From assembly GCF_018614585.1 (NCBI RefSeq), contig NZ_JAGGOI010000034.1, positions 167,060-230,132 of the forward strand: 63,073 bases of DNA, in the 5' to 3' direction. Each line of letters starts with the position of its first letter. The first letter of the stretch is position 1. The DNA comes from Streptomyces sp. ISL-1. GTDB lineage: Bacteria; Actinomycetota; Actinomycetes; Streptomycetales; Streptomycetaceae. Under the pieces are notes generated by a model. The model did not search any database. It was not told where the DNA came from and saw nothing but the letters and a program-made list of their open reading frames with translations. The position numbers and the translations under genes are program-made. Of this stretch, positions 34,727-43,331 are shown in pieces.

Positions 34727-35596
34727 ATGCCGGACCCCGTCGCCCGTGACGCCGCCGAGGCCGAGTCGGTCTTTTCGCATCCTGCCGTCGCGCCGGACGC
34801 CTCCGTCGCGTACGGGGAGCATCCCGACCAGGTCGTCGACTTCTACGCGCCGCGAGGCGGGCAGGACAGTGTGCCGCTCGTTGTTCTGCTGCACGGTGGG
34901 GCGTGGCGGGCGCCGTACGACCGGCAGCATGTCACTCCCTTCGCGGACTTTCTGGCCCGGCGCGGGCTCGCCGTCGCCAATGTCGAGTACCGGCGGGGGA
35001 GCGAGATTCCGCAGCAGCGGGGGAGCGAGCCGGTGGCCGGGCGGTGGCCGGAGACGTTCGACGATGTCGCCGCCGCGATGGACGCGCTGCCCGGGCTCGC
35101 TCGGCGGGCGCTGCCGCAGGCGGATGTCCGGCGTGTTGTGGTGACGGGGCATTCCGCGGGCGGACAGCTGGCGCTGTGGGCCGCCGCGCGGCATGTGCTG
35201 CCCGTCGGGTCGCCGTGGCGGCTGGCCTCGCCGCCCCCGCTGCGCGGGGTCGTCGCGCTCGCGCCGATCGCGGACTTCGCGCGGGCCGTCGAGCTCGATG
35301 TGTGCGGCGGAGCGGTGGTCCAACTCCTCGGCGGCGATGCGCAATTCTCGTCGAGGATCGCGCACGCCGATCCTTCGGCGCTGCTTCCCACCGGCATCGC
35401 CACCGCCGTCGTGCAGGGGCGCGTCGACATCGTCGTGCCGTACGCCGTCACCGAGTCGTACGTCGACGCCGCGGCGAAGGCCGGGGAGACCGTCGGGCTC
35501 ACCCTCCTCGAAGACGTCGGGCACTTCCCGCTCATCGACCCGGCGGCGGACGCGTGCGCGGTCGTCGCGGAGGAGATCGCCCAGCTGGCCTGGTGA
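34727..35596 (+). CDS. Alpha/beta hydrolase, probable kynurenine formamidase
   Basis: A 289-residue hydrolase with oxyanion motif 'LLHGGAWR', nucleophile 'GHSAGGQLALW', acid in 'GRVDIVVPY' and His in 'EDVGHFPLI', the arylformamidase/esterase layout. Its place after kynA and kynU makes N-formylkynurenine the likely substrate, completing the pathway (kynB role). ATG at 34727 follows GGTTGGAGCAGTA. A hairpin separates it from kynU, so it may be expressed at a different level. An unrelated esterase cannot be excluded by sequence alone. Confidence 0.85.
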   Translation: MPDPVARDAAEAESVFSHPAVAPDASVAYGEHPDQVVDFYAPRGGQDSVPLVVLLHGGAWRAPYDRQHVTPFADFLARRGLAVANVEYRRGSEIPQQRGSEPVAGRWPETFDDVAAAMDALPGLARRALPQADVRRVVVTGHSAGGQLALWAAARHVLPVGSPWRLASPPPLRGVVALAPIADFARAVELDVCGGAVVQLLGGDAQFSSRIAHADPSALLPTGIATAVVQGRVDIVVPYAVTESYVDAAAKAGETVGLTLLEDVGHFPLIDPAADACAVVAEEIAQLAW

Positions 35597-35732
35597 GTTC
35601 GTCTCGCCCGCCGAGTACCCGTAGTACTTCGGAGCTACCTCACGGATGCGCTCTGAAGCGGGACGCCGACCACGGGCCGTGATTCATAACTTCTGTTCCC
35701 AAGACAGCGTCTGGAACGGAAGGAAAATCCTC

Positions 35733-36680
35733 ATGGCGTCCCGCCTGCGTCGTACCCTGCTTGCCGCGCTTGTCACTGCCGCGGTGGCCGTGCCGGTGTC
35801 CGCGGCAGCGAGGCCCGCAGCCGTCCCCGCGCCCGCCCCGGTCGCGCTCCCGCCGGTCACCGCCGCCGAACTGCCCGCTCTCGGCGACCGCTACGAAGCC
35901 AACCGCGGCAATATCCGCGAAGCCGCGCGGACGGCCGCCGACCACGGCGACCGGGGGCGGGCCACCCGGCTGCGGGTCATGGCGGACCCGGCGCGGCACT
36001 TCCTCACCTTCGACGGGCGTGACGGCGGCCGCACCGCCGAGGTGTTCGGCGATCTCGCGGTCGCCGAGCGGATAGCCGTACTGGTGCCGGGCTCGGACAC
36101 CAACCTCGATACGTACGAACGCTTCCGGGCCGGAGCCGTCGCCCTCCACGGCGAGCTGGGCCGTCGCGCAGCGGTCATCGCCTGGCTCGGCTATGCCACG
36201 CCGGGGACCGTCAGCCCTGAGGTCCTGACCGATGGGCGCGCCGACGGTGCCGCCGACCAACTGCGCTTATTCATCAATGAGTTGGGCCAAGCTCAGCCCA
36301 GCGCGAGAGTCAGCCTGCTGTGCCATTCGTACGGCTCCGTCGTCTGCGGGCGCGCCGCTCCCTCCATCGACGTCGCCGACATCGTCCTCTACGGCAGCCC
36401 CGGCGCGGGTGTCGATCACATGGCCGGGCTACGCACCCGCGCCGCCGTCTGGGCCGGCCGAGGCAGCGACGACTGGATCGCGGACGTCCCGCACCTGCGG
36501 CTCGAACTCCTGGGTACCACCGTGGGGTTCGGCGCCGATCCCGTCTCGCCCGGCTTCGGCGCGCGCACCTTCGACGCGGGAGACGGCGGCCACAGCGACT
36601 ACCTGAAGCCCGGCTCCCTCTCCCTGCACAACATCGCCCGGATCACTCTCGGCCGCGCAACGGAGGTGACCCATGGTTGA
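35733..36680 (+). CDS. Secreted DUF1023-type alpha/beta hydrolase, contains a TTA codon
   Basis: A 315-residue protein with a signal peptide (about 1-28, 'LLAALVTAAVAVPVSAAAR'). The hydrolase domain has 'IAVLVPGSDTNLDTY', the nucleophile motif 'CHSYGSVVCG' and a C-terminal 'GGHSDYL' His. DUF1023 enzymes are actinobacterial secreted esterase-like proteins of unknown substrate. ATG at 35733 follows GGAAGGA. Codon 179 (36267-36269) is TTA, the rare Leu codon read by the bldA tRNA, which delays expression to late growth in streptomycetes. It overlaps the acyltransferase gene by 8 bases, heading a four-gene operon ending in a two-component system. Confidence 0.9.
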   Translation: MASRLRRTLLAALVTAAVAVPVSAAARPAAVPAPAPVALPPVTAAELPALGDRYEANRGNIREAARTAADHGDRGRATRLRVMADPARHFLTFDGRDGGRTAEVFGDLAVAERIAVLVPGSDTNLDTYERFRAGAVALHGELGRRAAVIAWLGYATPGTVSPEVLTDGRADGAADQLRLFINELGQAQPSARVSLLCHSYGSVVCGRAAPSIDVADIVLYGSPGAGVDHMAGLRTRAAVWAGRGSDDWIADVPHLRLELLGTTVGFGADPVSPGFGARTFDAGDGGHSDYLKPGSLSLHNIARITLGRATEVTHG

Positions 36681-37803
36681 GTTGGCGCGCCGTGTCGACG
36701 CGGCCACCCCGCCCGGCCGGGACCGCGCCGTCGACGCCCTGCGCGCGCTCGCGATCCTCGGGGTGGTCCTCGGCCACTGGCTGGTCACCGCGCTGGTCAC
36801 CGATGGCGGCGGTGTGCTCCACGGCGCCAGCCCGCTCCAGCACATGCAGTGGCTGGCCCCGGTCTCCTGGATCTTCCAGACCCTGGCCGTCTTCTTCCTG
36901 GTCGGTGGTCACGTGGGCGCCAAAAGCCACGCTGCGGCGCGGGCCCGTGGCACCGGCTACCACAAGTGGCTGGCCACCCGCCTGGCCCGGCTCTTCGTGC
37001 CGGTCGCGGCCGTCCTCGTGCTGTGGACGGTCGCCGCGGCCGGGATGCTGGTCACGGGCGTGGGCCTGGAGACCGTACGCACCCTTGTGACCCTCGCCCT
37101 CTCCCCGCTCTGGTTCCTGCTGGTCTTCGCCGTGCTCACCGCCGCCACGCCGCTCGTCGCCAGGCTGCATCCGCTCTGGCCGCTGGCAGTCGTCCTCCAT
37201 GTCGACCTCTTTCGTTTCGGCTTCGGCGGACCGGCCTGGCTGGGCTGGATCAATGTGGCCGCGGGCTGGCTGGTGCCTTACTGTCTCGGCGCGGCATGGG
37301 CCCGCGGCGGCCTGCGGGTCCGTGCGACCCGATGGGCGTTGCTGCTCGGTGGCACCGCCGCCACCGCCGCCCTCGTCCTGTGGGCCGGCTACCCCGCCTC
37401 CATGGTCGGGGTGCCCGGCGCCGAGATCTCCAACCTCGACCCGCCGACCCTCGCCGCCGTCGCCTTCGGGCTCGCCCAGTGCGGAGCTGCCCTGCTGCTG
37501 CTCGGCCCGCTGCGCCGGGTGCTTCAAAAGCCCGCGGCCTGGGCGGCCGTCGCGCTGGTCAACCTCTCGGCGATGACGGTCTTCCTCTGGCACCAGACCG
37601 CGCTGATGGCGGTCACCACGACCGGCCTGCTCGCGGGCGCGCTCCCCGGTCTGCACACCGCACCCGACACCCCCGGCTGGGTGCTGGCCAGGCTTGCCTG
37701 GCTCCCGGTCTTCGCGCTTGCGCTTTCGGTCTGCTGGGGTGCGTTCCGGCTGTACGAACAGGGGCGGCGGCCCGCCCCGCCGAAGGTGGTGCGCGATGCC
37801 TAG
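36673..37803 (+). CDS. Acyltransferase-3 family integral membrane protein
   Basis: A 376-residue protein with about ten membrane helices. 'RDRAVDALRALAILGVVLGHWLV' at the start holds the family's Arg/Asp/His signature, and 'TVFLWHQTALM' near 300 is the second conserved His helix. Such proteins (OafA/YrhL-like) move acyl groups from the cytosol onto extracellular sugars or lipids. The acceptor is unknown. ATG at 36673 overlaps the hydrolase gene by 8 bases, and its own end overlaps the kinase gene by 8. Coupled expression with a secreted hydrolase hints at linked surface modification, which is inference. Confidence 0.9.
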   Translation: MVELARRVDAATPPGRDRAVDALRALAILGVVLGHWLVTALVTDGGGVLHGASPLQHMQWLAPVSWIFQTLAVFFLVGGHVGAKSHAAARARGTGYHKWLATRLARLFVPVAAVLVLWTVAAAGMLVTGVGLETVRTLVTLALSPLWFLLVFAVLTAATPLVARLHPLWPLAVVLHVDLFRFGFGGPAWLGWINVAAGWLVPYCLGAAWARGGLRVRATRWALLLGGTAATAALVLWAGYPASMVGVPGAEISNLDPPTLAAVAFGLAQCGAALLLLGPLRRVLQKPAAWAAVALVNLSAMTVFLWHQTALMAVTTTGLLAGALPGLHTAPDTPGWVLARLAWLPVFALALSVCWGAFRLYEQGRRPAPPKVVRDA

Positions 37804-39088
37804 GCTTCATCCTGTGGCGGACGAAGAAAACCTCAACAGATGGGAGCGGGCGGCTCTGCGCCCTCCTGAGTTGTGGAACTTCGAAGCGATGCCCCTTCCG
37901 CCGATGGCCCGCCCCCGTTGGCTCCGCCGGCTGCCGCATGTCCTGATCGGCTACGGCGCCCTCACCCTGGCGATCCTCGGCTCCGACGAACTCGTCAATC
38001 AGTTCCGCGTGCACGGCCAGTACGGCATCCCGCTCGGCGTCGCCACCGCCGCCGTGGTCGGGTACGCGATGCGCCGGCCGCTGGCCGCCTGGTGGATGTC
38101 GCTGGGGATCGCCGCACTGACCGCGTTCGCCGTGGGCGGCCAACTGCCTAGCGGGCAGCCCTGGCCGTGGACCGTACCGGGTGTCATCGCCAACGCGGCC
38201 GTCCTGTTCCTTCTCGCCCTGCGCGTCCGGACCCGTATCGCCGTCAAGGCCCTGGTGGTCACCGTCGGGGTCGGGTTCGTCTTCGACCTCTTCGGGCTCG
38301 CGATGCCTCCGTACAACTCGTCGTCCGCGACGGCCGCACTCGTGTACGCCGTCGTGGTCCTCGTCGGTACATCACTGCACGGCCGCCGCGAGGCCCGTGA
38401 CCGGCTCGCCGAACAGGAGTCGCTCACCGCCGAGGAGCGGTCCCGGCGCACACTGCTCGAAGAGCGCAACCGGATCGCCCGCGAGCTGCACGATGTCGTC
38501 GCCCACCACATGTCGGTGATCTCCATCCAGGCACAGGTCGCCCCGCACCTCGTGCGCAATCCCTCCGACGAGCTCAAGGAGAACCTGGAGGGCATCCGCG
38601 AGAACGCCCTCGAAGCGCTCACCGAACTCCGGCGGGTGCTCGGCGTGTTGCGGTCCGAGAATCCGGAAGGCGCGCCGCACGCACCGCAGCCCACCCTCGA
38701 CCGGCTGGACTCCCTCGTCGAGAACGTCCGCAGCGCCGGGCTGAGCATCACCACCGACACCTCCGGCGAGCCGCACCCGCTGTCGCCCGGCGTCGAACTG
38801 TCGGCGTACCGGATCATCCAGGAGGCGCTCAGCAATGCGATACGGCACGCGCCCGGCGCCGAGGTACGCGTGGAGATTGCGTACAAGCCGAGCGTGCTGG
38901 GCGTCCGGGTGATCAACACCGCTCCGGCGAAGCCCGCCCCGCCGTCTCCCGGCGCAGGCCACGGCCTGCTCGGCATGCGTGAACGCGCCGCGATGCTCGG
39001 CGGCGGCCTCGCCGCGGGACGCACCCCCGACGGCGGCTACGAAGTCACCGCACACCTGCCCCTGCAAGCATCGAAGGACGACGCATGA
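37796..39088 (+). CDS. NarL-type sensor histidine kinase (first of two paralogues)
   Basis: A 430-residue kinase with four to five membrane helices (about 48-200) and no large sensor domain. A HisKA_3 dimerisation motif 'RELHDVVAHHMSVISIQ' has the phosphoacceptor His at 232, and the ATPase has 'SAYRIIQEALSNAIRHAPG' and 'GAGHGLLGMRERAAML'. ATG at 37796 overlaps the acyltransferase stop by 8 bases. It phosphorylates the response regulator whose ATG overlaps its stop. The signal is unknown. It is closely related to the kinase at 40818-42194. Confidence 0.95.
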   Translation: MPRLHPVADEENLNRWERAALRPPELWNFEAMPLPPMARPRWLRRLPHVLIGYGALTLAILGSDELVNQFRVHGQYGIPLGVATAAVVGYAMRRPLAAWWMSLGIAALTAFAVGGQLPSGQPWPWTVPGVIANAAVLFLLALRVRTRIAVKALVVTVGVGFVFDLFGLAMPPYNSSSATAALVYAVVVLVGTSLHGRREARDRLAEQESLTAEERSRRTLLEERNRIARELHDVVAHHMSVISIQAQVAPHLVRNPSDELKENLEGIRENALEALTELRRVLGVLRSENPEGAPHAPQPTLDRLDSLVENVRSAGLSITTDTSGEPHPLSPGVELSAYRIIQEALSNAIRHAPGAEVRVEIAYKPSVLGVRVINTAPAKPAPPSPGAGHGLLGMRERAAMLGGGLAAGRTPDGGYEVTAHLPLQASKDDA

Positions 39089-39753
39089 CGATCCGGGTGG
39101 TGATCGCCGACGACCAGGCGATGGTCCGGCAGGGCTTCACGGTGCTGCTCAATGCCGAGCCGGGCATCGAGGTGATCGGCCAGGCCGTGGACGGCCGCGA
39201 GGCGGTCTCCAAGGTCGCCGAACTCGACCCCGACGTGGTCCTGATGGACATCAGGATGCCCGAGCTCGGCGGCATCGAGGCCACCCGCCGGATCACCCGG
39301 GCCCCGGGTGCCACCGTCAAGGTGCTCGTGCTGACCACGTTCGACCTGGACGAGTACGTCTACGAGGCGCTGCGCGCGGGCGCGTCCGGCTTTCTGCTGA
39401 AGGACGCGTCCGCCAGTCAACTCGCCGAAGCGGTAAGGGTGGTGGCGGCCGGCGACGCGCTGCTCTCGCCGAACATCACCAAGCGGCTGATCACCGAGTT
39501 CTCCCGGACGGCCGGTGCGCCGCGCACCCCGCTCAAGGAGCGCGTCGGCGATCTGACGGAGCGTGAGACGGAGGTGCTCAACCTGATCGCACAGGGCCTG
39601 TCGAACGCGGAGATCGCCTCGCGGCTGGTGGTGGCGGAGCAGACCGTGAAGACGCATGTGAGCCGGATCCTGGTGAAGCTCGGGCTGCGCGACCGTACGC
39701 AGGCGGCGGTTTTCGCGTACGAGACGGGACTCATACGTCCCACCGGCTACTGA
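39085..39753 (+). CDS. NarL/LuxR-family response regulator (first of two paralogues)
   Basis: A 222-residue regulator. The receiver domain (1-125) has phosphoacceptor Asp55 in 'VVLMDIRMPE'. The C-terminal LuxR helix-turn-helix begins at 'LTERETEVLNLIAQGLSN' and ends 'LRDRTQAAVFAYE'. The ATG at 39085 overlaps the kinase stop (ATGA). It most likely controls its own operon (hydrolase-acyltransferase-kinase). Very similar to the regulator at 42191, so cross-talk is possible. Confidence 0.96.
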   Translation: MTIRVVIADDQAMVRQGFTVLLNAEPGIEVIGQAVDGREAVSKVAELDPDVVLMDIRMPELGGIEATRRITRAPGATVKVLVLTTFDLDEYVYEALRAGASGFLLKDASASQLAEAVRVVAAGDALLSPNITKRLITEFSRTAGAPRTPLKERVGDLTERETEVLNLIAQGLSNAEIASRLVVAEQTVKTHVSRILVKLGLRDRTQAAVFAYETGLIRPTGY

Positions 39754-39756
39754 ATC

Positions 39757-39786
39757 CCACGGCTGACCACGGCTGACCACGGCTGA
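39757..39786. repeat. 10-bp tandem repeat CCACGGCTGA x3
   Basis: Three perfect units directly after the response regulator stop. No hairpin terminator is seen in this spacer. Confidence 0.95.
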
Positions 39787-39845
39787 AGCTCCCGGGCTTG
39801 CATTGCGGACAGAAGCTGACCGCAAGCCTTTCTACGGTGGGGCAT

Positions 39846-40712
39846 ATGACGAATCAAGAGAGCACCGAAGGAACAACGGGCACCGAAGGAACCGTCCTGG
39901 TCACCGGAGCAACCGGAACCGTCGGCCGCCAGGTCGTCACCGAACTCCTCCGCCGTGGACACTCGGTGCGTGCGCTGACCCGTGACCCCGCCAAGGCGGA
40001 CTTCCCCGCCGGCGTCGAGGTCGCGCAGGGCGACCTCACCGACCCCGAATCCCTCGTGAGCGCTCTGGAGGGCGTGACCGGCCTCCATCTGATCACCTTC
40101 GGCGGGCCGTACTTCGCCCCTCTGGAGACCGGCTCGCAGATCCTCGAACTGGCCCGCAAGGCGGGCGTTCGCCGGATCACCGTGCTGCACGGCGGCGGCC
40201 CCAGCCCGCTGGAGGACGCGGTGCGCGCCGGGGAAGATCTCGCGTGGACCGTGGTCATGCCGGTGGAGTTCATGTCGAACGCTCTGGAGTGGGCGGACGG
40301 CATTCGCGGCGGCGACGCGGTGCGGGAGCCGTTCGCCGGCCGGCTGAGCGCGATGGTCCACGAGGGAGACATCGGCGCGGTCGCCGCGGTCGCGCTCACC
40401 GAGGACGGCCACGGCGGCAGGGAATACGTGATCACCGGCCCGGAAGTGCTGACCCTGAAGGACAAGACGGACGCCATCGCGGCGGCCCGCGGCCGGGAGA
40501 TCCGGCTCGTCGAACTGACCGAGGAGCAGGCGGTAGAGCAGTGGCGGGCGGCCGGCCAGCCGGACGAAGTGATCGGCTTCCTGCTGGAGGCGTACGGCAA
40601 CACGCCACTCGTCGGACGCACCGTCGTCGACACCGTTGAGAAGGTCACGGGCCGCCCGGCGCGGACCTTCGCCGAGTGGGCGGCGGAGCACGCGGACGCC
40701 TTCCGCGCGTAA
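39846..40712 (+). CDS. NmrA-like NAD(P)H-binding SDR protein
   Basis: A 288-residue atypical short-chain reductase with the Rossmann motif 'VLVTGATGTVGRQVV', 'HSVRALTRDP' for NADP and 'VTVLHGGGPSP' type core ('RITVLHGGGPSP'). It lacks the Tyr-x-x-x-Lys catalytic pair of classical SDRs, as NmrA-like sensors and isoflavone-reductase-like enzymes do. The N-terminus before residue 15 is a Thr/Glu/Gly-rich low-complexity leader. ATG at 39846 follows GGTGGGG. It sits between the two two-component systems but is not clearly co-transcribed with either. Confidence 0.88.
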   Translation: MTNQESTEGTTGTEGTVLVTGATGTVGRQVVTELLRRGHSVRALTRDPAKADFPAGVEVAQGDLTDPESLVSALEGVTGLHLITFGGPYFAPLETGSQILELARKAGVRRITVLHGGGPSPLEDAVRAGEDLAWTVVMPVEFMSNALEWADGIRGGDAVREPFAGRLSAMVHEGDIGAVAAVALTEDGHGGREYVITGPEVLTLKDKTDAIAAARGREIRLVELTEEQAVEQWRAAGQPDEVIGFLLEAYGNTPLVGRTVVDTVEKVTGRPARTFAEWAAEHADAFRA

Positions 40713-40746
40713 GAACGTTCCGTATCGCCCTGTATGGCTTCGCGGC

Positions 40747-40786
40747 GACTCGTAGCCGCTCGTAGCGACTCGTAGCGCCTCGTAGT
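40747..40786. repeat. 10-bp tandem repeat (CTCGTAGCGA units) x4
   Basis: Four copies of a GRCTCGTAGC-like unit in the leader of the second histidine kinase gene. Confidence 0.93.
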
Positions 40787-40817
40787 ACTCAGGACGGACG
40801 CGGCAGGATCCGCAGCG

Positions 40818-42194
40818 ATGCTGACGACCGCGTCCGTCCTTCCGCTTACCGTTCTGTACGTGACCGAGAAGACCCACAGCCCCGAATTCCGCCTGGCCAT
40901 GGGGGCCCTGAGCGGCCTCCGCCAGGACCTTTTCCACGATGCCTTCGCCTACCGCCCCCTGCCGCGCATGCGCACGGACGGGCCGATCACCCGCCGGCTC
41001 CCGGGCCGGATACGCGACTACGCGGGGTGGACCCCGCACGCCGTGCTCGTGGTCGCGACGTTCATCGTGCTCGTCATGGCGTATGTCGCCGGCGACAGTG
41101 GGGGCGCCGGACTGGAATTCGTCCTGACCGGGTTCGTTCCCGCCGCCGCGATGGTGATGACGCTGCTCAGGCCGGTCGGCGCGTACTGGCTCTCCCTGCT
41201 CAGCACACCCGTCGTCGGCGTGCTGGCCGGCTACTGGGAGGGCTGGCCGTGGACGCCCAGCTCGTTCGTCTCGCACCTGACGGTGATGACGGTGGTGGCG
41301 GTGCGGACGCGGCCGCGGGCCGCCGCCTGGATGTGGCTGCTGACCGCGGTGTACGGATTCTTCGCCGAGGTCCTGCTCTCCCGCAGTGAAATGTCAACCA
41401 CCCCGCAGATGCTCTTCATCTCGGCGATGGTGCTGCTGGTGACGACCGTGCGGCACGTCCGCCGAGAGGCGAAGCAGGAGGTCGCGGCGCAGCAGACCGT
41501 CACGGCCGTCGAGCGGGACAGGCGCACGCTCCTCGAGGAGCGCACGACCATCGCCCGCGAACTGCACGACGTGGTGGCCCACCACATGTCGGTGGTCGCA
41601 ATCCAGGCGGAGGCCGCACCCTACCGGGTGGAGAACCCGCCGCCCGAGCTGGAGAAGGCCTTCGCCACGATCCGCGAGAACGCGGTGGCGGCGCTGACCG
41701 AGCTGCGCCGGGTCCTCGGTGTCGTACGGGCGGAGGACTACCAGGCCCCCGACGCGCCGCAGCCGGTGCTCGCCGACATCGAGAACCTGCTCTCGAATGT
41801 CCGCGAGGCGGGCCTGGAGGTCGACAAGACGGTGACGGGCGCGGTCCGCGCTCTGCCGCAGGGCGTCGAGCTGTCGGCGTACCGGATCATCCAGGAGGCG
41901 CTCAGCAACGCGCTGCGCCATGCGCCCGGTTCGACGGCGAAGGTCGAGATCTCCTACGTACTGGGCGGCCTCGGCCTGCGCATCGTGAACACCGCGCCCC
42001 AGGGCCTGGTCAGGCCGTCGCCGGGCGCGGGCCACGGCATCACGGGCATGCGGGAGCGGGTGACGATGCTGAGCGGCGAGATGACCGCGGAGCCGACGGA
42101 GGACGGCGGCTACCAGGTGACCGCCTTCATCCCCGTCGCGGCCGTCCCCGCCGACGCCGCCCCCGCCGCCACCGCCACCGAGGAGCCGTCATGA
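40818..42194 (+). CDS. NarL-type sensor histidine kinase (second paralogue)
   Basis: A 458-residue kinase if ATG 40818 is used. A GTG at 40860 ('VTEKTHSPEF') and an ATG at 40899 are alternatives. About five membrane helices (about 75-205), then 'RELHDVVAHHMSVVAIQAE' with the phosphoacceptor His at 250, then 'SAYRIIQEALSNALRHAPG' and 'GAGHGITGMRERVTML'. The catalytic half is nearly the same as in the kinase at 37796; the membrane half differs, so the duplicates probably sense different cues. The stop overlaps the regulator start (ATGA). Confidence 0.93.
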   Translation: MLTTASVLPLTVLYVTEKTHSPEFRLAMGALSGLRQDLFHDAFAYRPLPRMRTDGPITRRLPGRIRDYAGWTPHAVLVVATFIVLVMAYVAGDSGGAGLEFVLTGFVPAAAMVMTLLRPVGAYWLSLLSTPVVGVLAGYWEGWPWTPSSFVSHLTVMTVVAVRTRPRAAAWMWLLTAVYGFFAEVLLSRSEMSTTPQMLFISAMVLLVTTVRHVRREAKQEVAAQQTVTAVERDRRTLLEERTTIARELHDVVAHHMSVVAIQAEAAPYRVENPPPELEKAFATIRENAVAALTELRRVLGVVRAEDYQAPDAPQPVLADIENLLSNVREAGLEVDKTVTGAVRALPQGVELSAYRIIQEALSNALRHAPGSTAKVEISYVLGGLGLRIVNTAPQGLVRPSPGAGHGITGMRERVTMLSGEMTAEPTEDGGYQVTAFIPVAAVPADAAPAATATEEPS

Positions 42195-42850
42195 CGATCC
42201 GCGTCCTGGTCGTCGACGACCAGGTGATGGTCCGCGAGGGCTTCTCGGTCCTGCTGAACGCGATGCCCGACATCGAGGTCGTCGGCGAGGCGGTGAACGG
42301 CCGCGAGGCGATCGCCAAGGTCGCCGAACTCGCGCCCGACGTGGTGCTGATGGACATCCGTATGCCGGAGCTGAACGGCATCGAGGCGACCCGCGAGATC
42401 GCCGCCGCGCATGCCGGGTCCAAGGTCTTGGTGCTGACGACGTTCGACCTCGACGAGTACGTGTACCAGGCGCTGCGGGCGGGGGCGTCCGGCTTCCTGC
42501 TGAAGGACGCGTCCGCGCGTCAACTCGCGGACGGGGTACGGGTGGTGGCGGCCGGCGAGGCGCTGCTGGCGCCGACGGTCACGCGCCGCCTGATCACGGA
42601 GTTCTCGAAGCTCTCCCAGAACCCGCGCCCGCCGGCCCTGGCGCAGGTGGGCGATCTGACGGAGCGCGAGACGGAGGTGCTGGTGCTGATCGCACAGGGT
42701 CTGTCGAACGCGGAGATCGCCTCGCATCTGGTGGTGGCGGAGTCGACGATCAAGACGCATGTGAGCCGGGTGCTGGTGAAGTTGGGGTTGCGGGACCGGA
42801 CGCAGGCGGCGGTGTTCGCGTACGAGGCGAGACTGGTCACGCCGGGCTGA
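42191..42850 (+). CDS. NarL/LuxR-family response regulator (second paralogue)
   Basis: A 219-residue regulator with the same architecture as the one at 39085: receiver with Asp55 in 'VVLMDIRMPE', LuxR helix-turn-helix from 'LTERETEVLVLIAQGLSN'. The DNA-recognition helices are almost identical between paralogues ('IASHLVVAESTIKTHVSRVL' here against 'IASRLVVAEQTVKTHVSRIL'), so both may bind similar operators. ATG at 42191 overlaps the kinase stop. Targets unknown. Confidence 0.96.
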   Translation: MTIRVLVVDDQVMVREGFSVLLNAMPDIEVVGEAVNGREAIAKVAELAPDVVLMDIRMPELNGIEATREIAAAHAGSKVLVLTTFDLDEYVYQALRAGASGFLLKDASARQLADGVRVVAAGEALLAPTVTRRLITEFSKLSQNPRPPALAQVGDLTERETEVLVLIAQGLSNAEIASHLVVAESTIKTHVSRVLVKLGLRDRTQAAVFAYEARLVTPG

Positions 42851-43331
42851 GCCTCCCCGGGACCCGCCCCGGACCTGGCGCATCAATCTCCCCCCGGACT
42901 TCGTCAGGGGGGACCCCCAACGGGCTGATACTCGGGGCCCGCCCCCGGACCCCCCGCTACGCCCTGGCGGGCGTGGAGGCCTCACCCCTCAAACGCCGAC
43001 GAGGTTGACGAAGTCAGCCCGTCCGGCGATTGAGGACAACGCCCGAAGGGGTACCGGGGCCCGGGCGGGCCGGAAGTTTTGGGCCGCGGGGCTGGATTTT
43101 CGCCCGGCGGGCGGGAAAATCCAGCTCGTCCGGCGATCGAGGACAACTCCCCCTACGGGCGTGGGGGGACCCCAAGCGGGCGTACTGGGGGGTGCCCACC
43201 CACGCCCGCAGGGCGTAGGGGGCGGGCCCGGGGCGGAGCCCCGGTAACGGGAAGTGGTACCCCCACGGCCGCCAGGCCGTAGGGAAAGGGCGGGACTGGG
43301 GAAAGAACACCCCACCCGGTAGCGTCGGCGC
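42851..43331. repeat. 481-bp gene-free spacer packed with interspersed repeats and hairpins
   Basis: No gene is seen. The stretch holds two copies of a TCCGGCGATYGAGGACAA motif (43021-43038 and 43129-43146), the paired arms GGATTTTCGCCCG and CGGGAAAATCC (about 43091-43120), and CCCC/GGGG-rich dyads. The same motif family recurs at 44585-44690 and 47848-48080. It separates the two-component operon from the P450 gene. Confidence 0.75.

Noticed and set aside
39757..40786. CRISPR-like short repeats
   Set aside because: The units are 10 bp and contiguous without spacers, so they are minisatellites, not a CRISPR array.
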